This document shows positions 37,278-46,750 of a stretch of DNA of 64,000 nucleotides, piece after piece. The notes below the pieces were generated by a model. The model did no database searches. It was not told where the DNA came from and was given only the letters and a program-made list of their open reading frames with translations. Made by a program: the position numbers and the translations under genes. Origin of the DNA: Brevundimonas sp. NIBR11 (lineage in GTDB: Bacteria; Pseudomonadota; Alphaproteobacteria; Caulobacterales; Caulobacteraceae); NCBI RefSeq assembly GCF_027912535.1, contig NZ_CP115465.1, positions 2,088,001 through 2,152,000 of the forward strand, written 5' to 3'. Within the stretch, counting starts at the first letter, position 1. Each line of letters starts with the position of its first letter.

Positions 37278-38668
37278 CCGAGGACCACCGACAGGGCTTT
37301 GCGATAGCGGGCCTCGATAGCGTCGCGGGCGATGTGACGGCCGTCGGCGACGACCCGTTTGCCTCGGCGCCAGACCGAGCGGATCGCCCGCGCGCCGCCG
37401 AAGATCCAGCTGTCCAGAACCGCGTCGCCGGACCGGCTCGCGAAGCCGACGCCACCGGTGTTCAGTTCGATGATGTCGGCGGGCAGGCCGACCTTGAGGC
37501 TCGCCTCGGCGCCCGTCGCCTGACGTCCGCCGGACAGGGCGCGGTCGAACAGGGCGCGGCCGGTGGAGCGGTGCGCATCGGCCATCACCCCCCGCGCGCG
37601 CAGGGCCAGACGCTGGGAATACTCCAGCATCCGCAGTTCGTCGGCGACGCCGATCTGGATATTGGAATCCGTGCCGATGCCGAAGCGGCCCCCGTTCGCG
37701 ACGAAGTCCCGCGCCGGGAAGATGCCGTCGCCGAGGTTGGCTTCGGTCAGGGGGCAGAGACCGACGACGGCGCCCGCCTTGGCCACGCCGCGCCGTTCGG
37801 TCTCGGTCACGTGTGTCGAGTGGATCAGGCACCACCGCTCGTCGACCGGGGCGTTGGCCAGCAGCCATTCGACCGGCCGCGAGCCGGACCAGGCGAGGCA
37901 GTCGTCGACCTCCTTGGTCTGTTCGGCGACATGGATGTGGATCGGTCCATCGCCCGCCAGACCCGGCATGGCGGCCAGCTCATCCGGCGTCACAGCGCGC
38001 AGGCTGTGCGGCGCGACGCCGACGACGGCGTCCGGTAGGCGGGCGGTCAGGCTGCGGCCGCGCGTCACGAGATCCGCGAACCCATCGACGTCGGTAATGA
38101 ACCGCCTCTGGCCGTGGTTGGACTCGGCGCCGCCGAAGGTCGAGTGGGCGTAGAAGACCGGTAGCAGGGTCAAGGCGATGCCCGTCGTCTCCGCCGCCGC
38201 CACGATACGCGCGGTCAGCTCGGCCGGGTCGGCGTAAGACCCGCCAGTCGGGTCGTTGTGCAGATAGTGAAACTCGGCGCAGCGGGTGAAGCCGCCTTCC
38301 AGCATGTCGCAGAAGGCGAAGGCGGTGATGGCCTCGATCTCCTCCGGCCCGCCCCGGTCGAGGAAGCGGTACATCAGCTGGCGCCAGGTCCAGAAATTGT
38401 CGCCCGCGTCGCCGCCCCCCTCTGACTTGGCCGGTCCTCGAGCCTCGGTCAGACCGGCCATGGCGCGCTGGAACGCGTGGCTGTGGACGTTGGGCATGCC
38501 CGGCAGGGCGACGCCGTGCGCGTCATCCGTCGGCGCGCGCGGGGTCTCGATCTCGAGGTCGGAGATCAGTCCGTCCGCCACCGTGATCCGCACGTCGCGC
38601 GCCCAGCCGTCGGGCAGCAGCGCCTGTTCGAACCACAGGCTGCAACCTTCGGACGGCGTTTGCGACAC
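37274..38668 (-). CDS. hutF: Formimidoylglutamate deiminase HutF, 464 aa
   Basis: HutF converts formimino-glutamate to N-formyl-glutamate and ammonia, the five-step bacterial variant of the pathway. Amidohydrolase motifs are visible: PNVHSHAFQRAM, IHVAEQTKEV, IHSTHVTETE and GTDSNIQIGV. Start GTG 38668 is favoured; a longer frame from GTG 38722 would place the hut operator inside the coding sequence. The gene heads the minus-strand unit, and the presence of hutG on the other side matches this route. Confidence 0.93.
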   Translation of the reverse strand: MSQTPSEGCSLWFEQALLPDGWARDVRITVADGLISDLEIETPRAPTDDAHGVALPGMPNVHSHAFQRAMAGLTEARGPAKSEGGGDAGDNFWTWRQLMYRFLDRGGPEEIEAITAFAFCDMLEGGFTRCAEFHYLHNDPTGGSYADPAELTARIVAAAETTGIALTLLPVFYAHSTFGGAESNHGQRRFITDVDGFADLVTRGRSLTARLPDAVVGVAPHSLRAVTPDELAAMPGLAGDGPIHIHVAEQTKEVDDCLAWSGSRPVEWLLANAPVDERWCLIHSTHVTETERRGVAKAGAVVGLCPLTEANLGDGIFPARDFVANGGRFGIGTDSNIQIGVADELRMLEYSQRLALRARGVMADAHRSTGRALFDRALSGGRQATGAEASLKVGLPADIIELNTGGVGFASRSGDAVLDSWIFGGARAIRSVWRRGKRVVADGRHIARDAIEARYRKALSVVLG

Positions 38669-38695
38669 TGGACAATCCCGGGCGGTTGAGAACAC

Positions 38696-38709
38696 TATGT
38701 CTAGACATA
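38696..38709. promoter_or_regulatory. Probable HutC operator in the divergent hut promoter
   Basis: TATGTCTAGACATA is a perfect 14-bp palindrome. Its core, GTCTAGAC, is typical of HutC/NagR-type GntR regulators. It lies 27 bp upstream of hutF and 33 bp upstream of hutG, well placed to repress both units. A second small palindrome, ACACGTGT, lies at 38710-38717. Confidence 0.7.
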
Positions 38710-38742
38710 ACACGTGTCGCACGTTTGGCGAGGGAGACCGGA

Positions 38743-39561
38743 ATGAGCGCAGACTGGCTGACCGTCGTCGAGGGCGATGCGCCCATGATCGTCGCCTTCC
38801 CTCACACCGGAACCGACATTCCCGCCGACATCGAGGCCCGAATGGTCTCGCCCTGGCTGGCCCGTAAGGACGCCGACTGGTGGGTGGATCGGCTGTATGA
38901 CTTCGTCGGCGAAATGGGGGTCACCACCGTCCGCACGGCGATCAGCCGGAGCGTCATCGACGTGAACCGCGACCCGTCCGGCGCCTCCCTCTACCCGGGC
39001 ATGGCGACGACCGGCCTCTGCCCCACGGAGACGTTCGACGGCGAGCCCTTGTATCCCCCCGGTCAGGAGCCGGATCAGACCGAGATCGACCGTCGTCGTG
39101 CGACCTGGTTCGATCCTTACCACGACGCCCTGACGGCGCAGATCGAGCGCCTGCGCGCGAACGGGCCTGTCGTCCTCTACGACGCTCATTCGATCCGCTC
39201 CGTGGTGCCGCGCCTGTTCGACGGCGAGCTGCCGCAGTTCAACATCGGCGACAACGGCGGCGTCACCTGCGCACCGGAACTCAGCCGGGCGGTCGAGGCC
39301 GCCTGCGCCGTGACCGGCTGGACCCACGTCCTGAACGGGCGGTTCAAGGGCGGCTGGACGACGCGCCACTACGGCCGCCCCGCCAAGGGCATTCACGCCA
39401 TCCAGATGGAGCTGGCCGATCGCGGCTACATGCTCGATCCGGAGGGCGAGGTCTCCGAGGCGAACTGGCCCTCGCCCTACGAACCCGCCCGCGCCGAGGC
39501 CATGCGCAGCCATCTGCGCGCCATCCTGACCGCCTGCGCAGACTTCGCCCGGAAAGCCTGA
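38743..39561 (+). CDS. hutG: N-formylglutamate deformylase HutG, 272 aa
   Basis: HutG hydrolyses N-formyl-L-glutamate to glutamate and formate, the partner of Hut[34 protein letters not shown] and [20 protein letters not shown] are family blocks with zinc ligands (His/Asp). ATG 38743 has AGGGAGA upstream; a longer frame from 38686 would cross the operator. hutU begins 1 bp after its stop. Confidence 0.94.
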   Translation: MSADWLTVVEGDAPMIVAFPHTGTDIPADIEARMVSPWLARKDADWWVDRLYDFVGEMGVTTVRTAISRSVIDVNRDPSGASLYPGMATTGLCPTETFDGEPLYPPGQEPDQTEIDRRRATWFDPYHDALTAQIERLRANGPVVLYDAHSIRSVVPRLFDGELPQFNIGDNGGVTCAPELSRAVEAACAVTGWTHVLNGRFKGGWTTRHYGRPAKGIHAIQMELADRGYMLDPEGEVSEANWPSPYEPARAEAMRSHLRAILTACADFARKA

Positions 39562-39562
39562 C

Positions 39563-41224
39563 ATGACTCAATCGAACGCCCGCGTCGTCCGCGCTCCTCG
39601 CGGCCGCGAAATGACGGCCAAGACGTGGGCCGCCGAGGCGGCGCTCCGCATGCTGATGAACAACCTTGATCCCGAGGTTGCCGAGCGGCCGGAGGACCTC
39701 GTCGTCTATGGCGGTATCGGCAAGGCGGCGCGCGATTGGGCGAGCTTCGACCGGATCGTCGAGAGCCTGCGCGACCTCGCGCCGGACGAGACCCTGCTGG
39801 TCCAGTCGGGCAAGCCGGTCGGCGTCTTCCGCACCCATGCGGACGCCCCGCGCGTCCTTATCGCCAACTCCAACCTGGTGCCGAAGTGGGCGACCTGGGA
39901 GCATTTCAACGCGCTCGATCGCAAGGGCCTGATGATGTACGGCCAAATGACGGCCGGGTCGTGGATTTACATCGGCACGCAAGGGATCGTTCAGGGAACC
40001 TACGAGACCTTCATGGAGGCGGCGCGCCAGCACTGGGGCGGCGAGACGGCCGGCAAGTGGATCCTGACCGCCGGCCTTGGCGGCATGGGCGGGGCTCAGC
40101 CCTTGGCGGCGACGATGGCCGGCGCGTCCTGCCTCGCGGTGGAATGCCAGCGCAGCCGGATCGAGATGCGTCTGCGCACCCGCTATCTCCATGTCATGGC
40201 CGAGACCTTGGACGAGGCCCTGGCGCTGATCGAGGAGGCCGGACGGACCGACAAGCCGATCTCGGTGGGCCTGCTCGGCAATGCCGCCGAGGTGTTGCCG
40301 GAGATGGTCAAGCGCGGGGTCCGCCCCGATCTCGTCACGGACCAGACCAGCGCCCACGACCTGATCAACGGCTACCTGCCGATGGGCTGGACCGTGGCGG
40401 AATGGGAGGACAAGCGGGTCTCCGATCCCGCCGTCGTCGAGGCTGCGGCGCGGAAATCCTGCGCGGTCCATGTGCAGGCCCTGCTGGACTTTCTGGCCGC
40501 CGGCATCCCGGTCACCGACTATGGCAACAACATCCGCCAGGTCGCCTTCGATGAGGGCGTGACGAACGCCTTCGACTTCCCGGGTTTCGTGCCGGCCTAT
40601 ATCCGCCCGCTGTTCTGTCGCGGGATCGGGCCGTTCCGCTGGGCGTCCCTGACCGGCGATCCGGAGGATATCAGGAAGACCGACGCGGCGATGAAGCGGC
40701 TGTTCCCCGACAACGCCGGCCTCCATCGCTGGCTCGACATGGCGGGCGAGCGGATCGCCTTCCAGGGCCTGCCGGCGCGCATCTGCTGGATCGGTCTGGG
40801 CGACCGTCATCGGGCAGGGCTGATGTTCAACGAGATGGTGGCGTCGGGAGAGCTGTCGGGCCCTATCGTGATCGGACGGGACCACCTCGACTCGGGCTCG
40901 GTCGCCAGTCCGAACCGCGAAACCGAGGCCATGATGGACGGGTCGGATGCGGTGTCCGACTGGCCCCTGCTGAACGCCCTGCTGAACACGGCGTCGGGTG
41001 CCAGTTGGGTGTCGCTGCACCACGGCGGCGGAGTGGGTATGGGCTATTCCCAGCACTCGGGCGTGGTCATCGTGGCCGACGGCACGCCGGAGGCGGCGGC
41101 CCGTCTGGAGCGGGTCCTGTGGAACGACCCGGCCACCGGCGTCATGCGCCACGCCGATGCCGGTTATGAGATCGCGCGAGGGGCTGCGCGGGAGCATGGG
41201 CTGAACCTGCCGAGCTTGAAATGA
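39563..41224 (+). CDS. hutU: Urocanate hydratase HutU, 553 aa
   Basis: HutU hydrates urocanate to imidazolonepropionate using tightly bound NAD+. The NAD site [16 protein letters not shown] and the catalytic-region [12 protein letters not shown] (variant YGNNIRQ) plus [20 protein letters not shown] are conserved. Length (553) is standard. It is co-transcribed after hutG and separated from hutH by a 175-bp repeat-bearing gap. Confidence 0.97.
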   Translation: MTQSNARVVRAPRGREMTAKTWAAEAALRMLMNNLDPEVAERPEDLVVYGGIGKAARDWASFDRIVESLRDLAPDETLLVQSGKPVGVFRTHADAPRVLIANSNLVPKWATWEHFNALDRKGLMMYGQMTAGSWIYIGTQGIVQGTYETFMEAARQHWGGETAGKWILTAGLGGMGGAQPLAATMAGASCLAVECQRSRIEMRLRTRYLHVMAETLDEALALIEEAGRTDKPISVGLLGNAAEVLPEMVKRGVRPDLVTDQTSAHDLINGYLPMGWTVAEWEDKRVSDPAVVEAAARKSCAVHVQALLDFLAAGIPVTDYGNNIRQVAFDEGVTNAFDFPGFVPAYIRPLFCRGIGPFRWASLTGDPEDIRKTDAAMKRLFPDNAGLHRWLDMAGERIAFQGLPARICWIGLGDRHRAGLMFNEMVASGELSGPIVIGRDHLDSGSVASPNRETEAMMDGSDAVSDWPLLNALLNTASGASWVSLHHGGGVGMGYSQHSGVVIVADGTPEAAARLERVLWNDPATGVMRHADAGYEIARGAAREHGLNLPSLK

Positions 41225-41385
41225 CCTCTCCCGTTGGGAGAGGGAGACCGCGCACGGCGGCGCAGCCGTCGTTCCGGCGCGGTCGGGTGAGGGTCGAACT
41301 CCACCGGTGACGCACGACCCTCACCTTTTCGCATAGCCAATCGCTGCGCTCTTGGATGCTCAAGCCCTCTCCCACCGGGAGAGGG
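41225..41385. repeat. REP-like composite inverted repeat between hutU and hutH
   Basis: Two strong hairpins bracket an inner inverted repeat. Hairpin 1: CCTCTCCC (41225-41232) and GGGAGAGG (41236-41243). Inner arms: GGTGAGGGTCG (41286-41296) and CGACCCTCACC (41315-41325). Hairpin 2: CCCTCTCCC (41365-41373) and GGGAGAGGG (41377-41385). The outer hairpins share arm sequence, so the unit resembles a mobile extragenic palindromic element (BIME-like). It contains no gene. Confidence 0.85.
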
Positions 41386-41399
41386 ATAGGAATGAACGA

Positions 41400-42929
41400 A
41401 TGACCCAGATCACCATCGGCGCGTCGCCCCTCACCCTCGCCCAGCTGCGCGCCGTGCTCGATGGGCCGGTGACCGTCAGCCTGACCGACGCCGCCTGGGC
41501 CGATGTGGAGAAGTCGGCCGCGACGGTGGCCGCGATCATCGCCGAGGGCCGGACGGTCTATGGCATCAACACCGGCTTCGGGCTTCTGGCGAACACCTCG
41601 ATCGCGCCGGGCGATCTGGAGACGCTGCAGAAGAATCTGGTGCTCAGCCACGCCTGCGGGGTCGGGGCGCTGCTGGACGATGCGGTCGTACGGCTGATCC
41701 TGGTGCTCAAGATCGCTAGCTTGTCGAAGGGCGCGTCGGGCGTGCGGCGCGAGACGCTGGAAGGGCTGATCGCGCTCGTGAACGCCGACGTCCTGCCCTG
41801 TATTCCGTCCAAGGGTTCGGTCGGGGCCTCGGGCGATCTGGCGCCCCTGGCCCATATGTCCTGCGTCCTGATCGGCGTCGGCGAGGCGCGGCATCTGGGT
41901 CAGGTGCTGGACGCCGAGGCGGCCATGGCGCGAGCGGGCGTGGATGTGGTGACCTTGGGACCGAAGGAAGGTCTGGCCCTGCTGAACGGAACCCAGTGTT
42001 CGACGGCTCTGGCCCTGGCCGGCCTGTTCGCCACCGAAGCCGCCTTCGCCGCCGGGATCGCGGCGGGCGCCCTGTCGGTCGATGCGCTGAAAGGATCGGA
42101 CGCGCCGTTCGACCACCGCATCCATGCGCTCCGCAACCAGCCCGGCCAAATCGCCGTGGCCGCGACCCTACGTGAGCTGATGGCCGGTTCGGCCATCCGC
42201 GACAGCCACCGCGAGGGCGATGTGAAGGTGCAGGACCCCTACTCCCTGCGCTGCCAGCCCCAGGTCATGGGTGCGGTGCTGGACGTGATCCGCAACGCGG
42301 CCGCCATGCTGGAGCGCGAGGCCAATGCGGTGACCGACAATCCGCTGGTCCTGATCGACGATGGCGATGTGATCTCGGGCGGGAATTTCCACGCCGAGCC
42401 GGTAGCCTTCGCGGCGGATCAGCTGGCCATGGCGCTCTGCGAAATCGGCAACATCTCCGAACGCCGGACCTCCATCCTGGTCGATCCGAAAATGAGCGAG
42501 TTGCCGGCCTTCCTGGTCAAGGAAAGCGGGCTGAACTCCGGCTTCATGATCGCCCAGGTGACCGCTGCCGCCCTGGTCGCCGAGAACCGGATGCTGAGCC
42601 ACCCGTGCAGCGTCGACACCGTGCCGACCAGCGCCAATCAGGAGGACCACGTCTCGATGGCGACCCACGGGGCGAGGCGTCTGCTGGAGATGGCCGAGAA
42701 CACCGCGACCGTCGTCGGCATCGAGCTTCTGGCGGCCGCCCAGGGCATCGAGTTCCATCGGCCGCTGAAGAGCTCGGGGCCGCTGGAGGCGGTGTGGTCG
42801 ATCGTGCGCGAGGCGGTCGCGGCCTATGACAGCGACCACTATTTCGCGCCGGATATCGCGCGGGCGACGGACGGTGTCCGGGCGGGGCGTTATCGCCGGT
42901 TCGCCGACAGCCTGTTGCCCTCGGCCTAG
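41400..42929 (+). CDS. hutH: Histidine ammonia-lyase HutH, 509 aa
   Basis: HutH deaminates L-histidine to urocanate. [14 protein letters not shown] supplies the Ala-Ser-Gly that forms the MIO cofactor; [25 protein letters not shown] and [18 protein letters not shown] are further family marks. ATG 41400 is chosen with GGGATAGG upstream; a start at 41352 would read through the repeat hairpin. The distance from hutU is taken up by a REP-like element. The stop shares bases with the convergent stop of the next gene (CTAG). Confidence 0.97.
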   Translation: MTQITIGASPLTLAQLRAVLDGPVTVSLTDAAWADVEKSAATVAAIIAEGRTVYGINTGFGLLANTSIAPGDLETLQKNLVLSHACGVGALLDDAVVRLILVLKIASLSKGASGVRRETLEGLIALVNADVLPCIPSKGSVGASGDLAPLAHMSCVLIGVGEARHLGQVLDAEAAMARAGVDVVTLGPKEGLALLNGTQCSTALALAGLFATEAAFAAGIAAGALSVDALKGSDAPFDHRIHALRNQPGQIAVAATLRELMAGSAIRDSHREGDVKVQDPYSLRCQPQVMGAVLDVIRNAAAMLEREANAVTDNPLVLIDDGDVISGGNFHAEPVAFAADQLAMALCEIGNISERRTSILVDPKMSELPAFLVKESGLNSGFMIAQVTAAALVAENRMLSHPCSVDTVPTSANQEDHVSMATHGARRLLEMAENTATVVGIELLAAAQGIEFHRPLKSSGPLEAVWSIVREAVAAYDSDHYFAPDIARATDGVRAGRYRRFADSLLPSA

Positions 42930-43477
42930 ACCGCGCGGGGGCGGGAGAGGCGGAACAGGCCCGCCGCGGCCAGCCACAGGACGCAGAAGCCGGCGATGAA
43001 GACGGCATCGCGGCTCTCCCCCAGGGTCACCGCATAGAAGGCGGCCCAGGCCTGGGCGACGGCGGTTCCGACCATGGTCAGGGCCATGCCGTTGGGGCGG
43101 AATCGGCCGACGATCGCGCCGACGACGGCGACCAGCAGGACGCCGAGAAAAACCAGGTTGGCGGGGTTCTGCTCGCCGCCGATCATGCCCACGGCCATGT
43201 TGACCCAGAGGGTCAGGAAGCCGGTGACGACGGCCACGGCGAAGCCGACGCGGTAGGTCCAGTTACGCGACAACCGCAGGGCCAGTTCGGCGCAGCCGCC
43301 GACGACGGCGAACAGACCGCCCACGATGAGGAAATCGAAGGGGCTCCAGTCGACCTCGTCGGTGAACCGCATGGCGACCAGGGGGACGCACAGCAGGGCG
43401 GCCAGCCCGCCCCAGACCAGAATGCGCCATGGGATGTCGGAGGATCTGATTTCGGTGGGGTTCGCCATTGCCTTCAT
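42926..43477 (-). CDS. Small polytopic membrane protein, function unknown, 183 aa
   Basis: Five to six hydrophobic segments fill the protein, beginning [18 protein letters not shown]. The loops are short, with [10 protein letters not shown] and [13 protein letters not shown] between helices. No catalytic motif is recognised and I know no family name. It is divergent from a winged-helix regulator with its own membrane domain (78-bp gap), and such pairs are often functionally linked. The 3' end abuts hutH. Confidence 0.8.
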   Translation of the reverse strand: MKAMANPTEIRSSDIPWRILVWGGLAALLCVPLVAMRFTDEVDWSPFDFLIVGGLFAVVGGCAELALRLSRNWTYRVGFAVAVVTGFLTLWVNMAVGMIGGEQNPANLVFLGVLLVAVVGAIVGRFRPNGMALTMVGTAVAQAWAAFYAVTLGESRDAVFIAGFCVLWLAAAGLFRLSRPRAV

Positions 43478-43554
43478 TCCGTCGTTGGTTGACGCTCGAC
43501 CGTGGCCGCCCGGGCGATGAGCGTCATGAGCCGGACCTGAGGAATCCCTGAAAC

Positions 43555-44622
43555 GTGGCCGACGGCGTCTTCCGCTTCGATCCCTTCGTGCTGGACTGCC
43601 CGAATCGCCGGCTGACGCGCGGCGGGGCGACGGTCGATCTGAACGCGCGGTATCTGGACGCCTTGGCGCTGCTGGTGCGCGAGCAGGGCGGGCTGGTGTC
43701 CAAGACCCGGTTCCTCGACGAGATCTGGCGCGGGGTGCCGGTGACGGACGAGGCGCTGACCCAGTGCATCCGGTCCCTGCGACGGGCGCTGGGCGACGAT
43801 GCGACCAACCCCCGATTCATCGAGACGGCGCCCAAGCACGGCTATCGCTTCATCGCCCCGGTGACGATGGAGTCCACAGGGCCGAAGCCGGTCGCGACGA
43901 CCACGGCGAGCGCGCCAATGCGCCCCTATCGCGACTGGGACTCGATGTTCCGGCTGGGGCGGTCGGGGATGGTCGGAGGCGGGGCGGCCGGTCTGATCGG
44001 CGGGTTGATCTACGGCCTGATCGGGGTGTCGGACGGAGCCGGGTCGGTCTCAGCCCTTCTAGTCATCGCCTGTCTGACGATGATCGTCGGGCTGATGGGC
44101 GGGGCGGGCGTCGGGTTCGGCGTCGGCGCGGCGACCCTGTTCCCGGCGGGGACCCGAAGCCTGGTCGTCCTCGGCGCGGCGGCGGGCGGTCTGTTGGTGG
44201 GGGCCATCGTCAAGATGGTCGGGCTGGACGCCTTCAGCCTTCTGTTCGGCCAATCGCCTGGCGCCATCACCGGCGCGCCCGAGGGTGCGTTGCTCGGCGG
44301 CGCGGTCGGGCTGGGCTTCTGGCTGTCGCACCGGAGCGGTCCGATCTCGCCCCGGCGCAGCGCGGCCATCTCCGGCGCCTGCGCGGCCGTGGGCGGCCTG
44401 TTGATCGCGCTGCTCGGCGGGCGGTTGATGGGCGGCAGTCTCGATCTGCTGGCGGATCAATTCCCGCAGTCGAGCCTGAGGCTGGACCACCTCGGCCGGC
44501 TGTTCGGAGAGATCGGCTTCGGACCGGTGAGCCGGGCGGTGACGGCGACGCTGGAGGGGCTGCTGTTCGGCGCGGGAGTCGCCTTCGCCCTGACCGTGAC
44601 CCGCCGCGCGACCCGGGTCTGA
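43555..44622 (+). CDS. OmpR-type winged-helix regulator with a polytopic membrane domain, 355 aa
   Basis: Residues 1-105 are a DNA-binding winged helix of the OmpR/PhoB/CadC type: LTRGGATVDLNARYLDALAL, LDEIWRGVPVTDEALTQCI and DATNPRFIETAPKHGYRF. The rest (about 130-355) is not a receiver or periplasmic sensor but a run of Gly/Ala-rich membrane helices, roughly six. It may be a one-component membrane-bound regulator sensing through the bilayer. GTG start 43555 has GAGGAA upstream. The divergent membrane protein is its most likely target or partner. CadC itself has only one helix, so the architecture is unusual. Confidence 0.82.
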   Translation: MADGVFRFDPFVLDCPNRRLTRGGATVDLNARYLDALALLVREQGGLVSKTRFLDEIWRGVPVTDEALTQCIRSLRRALGDDATNPRFIETAPKHGYRFIAPVTMESTGPKPVATTTASAPMRPYRDWDSMFRLGRSGMVGGGAAGLIGGLIYGLIGVSDGAGSVSALLVIACLTMIVGLMGGAGVGFGVGAATLFPAGTRSLVVLGAAAGGLLVGAIVKMVGLDAFSLLFGQSPGAITGAPEGALLGGAVGLGFWLSHRSGPISPRRSAAISGACAAVGGLLIALLGGRLMGGSLDLLADQFPQSSLRLDHLGRLFGEIGFGPVSRAVTATLEGLLFGAGVAFALTVTRRATRV

Positions 44623-44817
44623 GCGGACTCCAAAAACACCGTCCAGACCGTCCAAGGCGGTCGTTTGATTTCGACGACTTGGGATTTCGGAGCGCGAGAG
44701 CGATGCGGACGTCCACCGCGACGCGAGAATTGTTGCTGACGGTGTCAAAGACCTATGCGGGATGGGAGAGAGGGTTCGACGACGCAAGCGTTGGCGAGGA
44801 ATTCTGGACCACCGCGG

Positions 44818-45264
44818 TCAGCGACACTGAGCGATGGACTTCAACCCGGCCAGCAGGGCCCCGCTGGTCACTCCCGTGCGGCAGCCACCGGCGAGGATGA
44901 GGCGCAGCGCCTGGGCGTGGACCTGGACGGACGGCCAGTGCCAGGCCTCGGTCTGGATCATCCGGTCGGAAATGTCGCACAGGCTGTAGGCCGCCTCGAA
45001 CAGGGGGCCTGTGTCGAAGAAGCCGGCCAGATCGACGATGGACGAGGCGAGTTGATAGACGCGCGGCCCGGCGTCGGGCGCGGCCTCGGCGCAGGCTTCT
45101 TCCAGGAGGCCGAGCGTGCCCGACACCATGGCCATGGCGTCGTCGCGGTGGACCTCCAGCGCGGCGTCGGCGTTGCGCTCCAGATCCTGAACGCGGCGTC
45201 CGCCGGGCTCGGACATCTGGCGCGCCAGGGAGCTCCTGACTTTGAAGGTTCGGGCTTCGGTCAC
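44818..45264 (-). CDS. cheE: CheE, helical chemotaxis protein of unknown mechanism, 148 aa
   Basis: This is the last gene of the main che operon, in the position of cheE in Caulobacter. It is all-helical; visible blocks are VSGTLGLLEEACAEA, YQLASSIVDLAGFF, LCDISDRMIQTEAWHW and VQVHAQALRLILAGG. It shares the I..LA..V..AG / W....VHA.AL pattern with the product of 14701-15177. There is no HPt, receiver or membrane signature. Its start overlaps the preceding receiver gene by 4 bp. Confidence 0.75.
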   Translation of the reverse strand: MTEARTFKVRSSLARQMSEPGGRRVQDLERNADAALEVHRDDAMAMVSGTLGLLEEACAEAAPDAGPRVYQLASSIVDLAGFFDTGPLFEAAYSLCDISDRMIQTEAWHWPSVQVHAQALRLILAGGCRTGVTSGALLAGLKSIAQCR

Positions 45265-45860
45265 AGGGAGACCTTCATCGGCTTCATCATCATGTCGATA
45301 TCGGACTGGTCCATATTGGCCTCGGTGGCGGCGCCGACGTGCTCGGACAGGTCGCCGTCGCGGCGGCCGGGCATGCCCATGGGCGGGCCGAAGTTGCGCA
45401 CCCGGCGGTCAGGCCCGACATAGGTGGCGCACTCCACGAAGCTGCGCTCGTCGGCGCCCAGCCACAGGATGCGTTGCAGGAGAACCGTGGGCGTCAGGGG
45501 CTTGGTCACGACGAAGCTGGCGCCGCAGTCGCGACCCTTGTGCACCTTGGACTGAGCCGCGTGGCCGGTCAGGAGAATGACGGGGGTGTAGCGGATCGGC
45601 GGCGGCGTCTCCTGACGCAGCCAGCGGGTGAAGTCGTAGCCGTCCATGCCGGGCATCGAACAGTCAATCAGGACCAGGTCGATGTCGCGGGTCTCGATGG
45701 TGGAGACGGCCTCGGCCGTGGTGCTGCGCTTGATCTGCTGCTTGACCCCGAAGCCATGGAAGATCGAGCTCAGCATATCGAGCGACTTCTGGTTATGGTC
45801 GACCAGCAGCACCGTAGAGCGCGCCAGATTGACCCGGTCGGGGGTGGGTGGGCGCGCCAT
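45261..45860 (-). CDS. cheY3: Receiver protein CheYIII with extended C-terminal tail, 199 aa
   Basis: The receiver domain has phospho-Asp 66 (LIDCSMPGMDGYD), Thr 98 and Lys 120 (VTKPLTP). The usual acidic pair is Asp 21-His 22 rather than two acids. The ~75-residue tail holds YVGPDRRVRNFG (about 147-158) and ends with MDQSDIDMMM before the last few residues (184-193), similar to a FliM-type CheY-docking peptide. It is paralogous to the protein at 14135-14704. It lies between cheU and cheE, as in Caulobacter. Confidence 0.88.
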   Translation of the reverse strand: MARPPTPDRVNLARSTVLLVDHNQKSLDMLSSIFHGFGVKQQIKRSTTAEAVSTIETRDIDLVLIDCSMPGMDGYDFTRWLRQETPPPIRYTPVILLTGHAAQSKVHKGRDCGASFVVTKPLTPTVLLQRILWLGADERSFVECATYVGPDRRVRNFGPPMGMPGRRDGDLSEHVGAATEANMDQSDIDMMMKPMKVSL

Positions 45861-45863
45861 GGA

Positions 45864-46208
45864 TCAGTCGAACAGGGTCAGTTCGCCAGAGGACGCGGCG
45901 GACATGGACGGACGCACCGGCGGCTCGCCCACCAGACGCTCGTAGAGGTCCGACAGGGTCAGGGCGTGCAGGGCCGTGGCGATCGGCGCGCCCGCGCCCA
46001 CGGCCGCCGCCATGCCGCCGAGCCCTTCCAGGCGCTGGATCAAAAGGTCGAAAGCCTGGATCCCGGCCATGGCTTCGGCGCGGCGTTCAGCCGGGCAGCC
46101 GGAAACCAGTTCGGTCGTAAGCTCGGACAGCGCTTCGAGCCGCACGCAAATCTCGGCCAGCTCGTCCGAGACGGCCACCAGCAGGAGACGGGACTTCGCT
46201 TTCATCAT
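45864..46208 (-). CDS. cheU: CheU, mini-CheZ-like protein, 114 aa
   Basis: A short helical protein. GIQAFDLLIQRLEGLG (50-65) keeps an Asp and Gln four residues apart (Asp 54, Gln 58), the spacing of the CheZ catalytic pair, and matches CAFQDLAGQRLDRL of the paralogue at 13824-14138. The C-terminus SGELTLFD is a short acidic/hydrophobic tail. ATG 46208 overlaps the cheD stop by one base (TGATG); a second ATG follows at once. Function in Caulobacter CheU is unknown to me; a CheY-P phosphatase role is inferred. Confidence 0.72.
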   Translation of the reverse strand: MMKAKSRLLLVAVSDELAEICVRLEALSELTTELVSGCPAERRAEAMAGIQAFDLLIQRLEGLGGMAAAVGAGAPIATALHALTLSDLYERLVGEPPVRPSMSAASSGELTLFD

Positions 46209-46750
46209 CAGAACAACTCCACGGCGCCGGAGGCGACCGGTTCGATGCGGGGCGGGGCCTGGACCGGCACATGGCCGTCGGTCACCGCGCGCTGAAGGGC
46301 TCGCCCCGTGGCGGGCCAGTAGTGAAGGCGACGGCCGCCATGACCGCGCAGGCTGCCGCCGACGACGGGAATGCCTTCGTCGCGCAGGAAGCGTTCGGCG
46401 AAATCGGCGTTCTGCTGGCCGACGTCGCGCAAGGAATCGAACATGCGGCCGCCGCCGAACAGCTTGGCCTCCAGACGGTCGCGACGGGCGCCGGCCTTCA
46501 TCACGTCGTTGATCAGAAGCTCCATGGCATAGGCGCCGTAGCGGCGGCCCGCGTCGGTCCCCGCCCCCGCGCCCTCGGGCAACAGGAAGTGGTTCATGCC
46601 GCCGACGCCCGTATCCGGATCGCGCAGGCACATGGCCACGCAGCTGCCCAGGATGGTGGTCAGCATGACGTTCGGGTCGGACGTGACGTGGTGCTCGCCC
46701 TGGCCAACGTGGATCCGCTTTTCGGTCGCAAGGGCCTCGGTCGACATCAT
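46208..46750 (-). CDS. cheD: Chemoreceptor glutamine deamidase CheD, 180 aa
   Basis: CheD deamidates receptor glutamines and often interacts with CheC. The catalytic Cys is in [14 protein letters not shown] and the His in [21 protein letters not shown] and the late GGRRLHYWP block complete the family pattern. The ATG overlaps the preceding cheY stop (ATGA). The C-terminal tail is Pro/Val-rich. No cheC gene is present, so CheD may act alone on receptors. Confidence 0.95.
   Translation of the reverse strand: MMSTEALATEKRIHVGQGEHHVTSDPNVMLTTILGSCVAMCLRDPDTGVGGMNHFLLPEGAGAGTDAGRRYGAYAMELLINDVMKAGARRDRLEAKLFGGGRMFDSLRDVGQQNADFAERFLRDEGIPVVGGSLRGHGGRRLHYWPATGRALQRAVTDGHVPVQAPPRIEPVASGAVELF

Noticed and set aside
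38669..38722. Longer hutF start at GTG 38722
   Set aside because: It would place the palindromic hut operator and promoter within the coding sequence, and the added residues have no similarity to HutF.
44623..44817. Gap between the winged-helix regulator and cheE, checked for a small gene or terminator
   Set aside because: Only a 5-bp stem (GACCG...CGGTC) and no coding-like frame with a ribosome-binding site were found; I see no feature to annotate.
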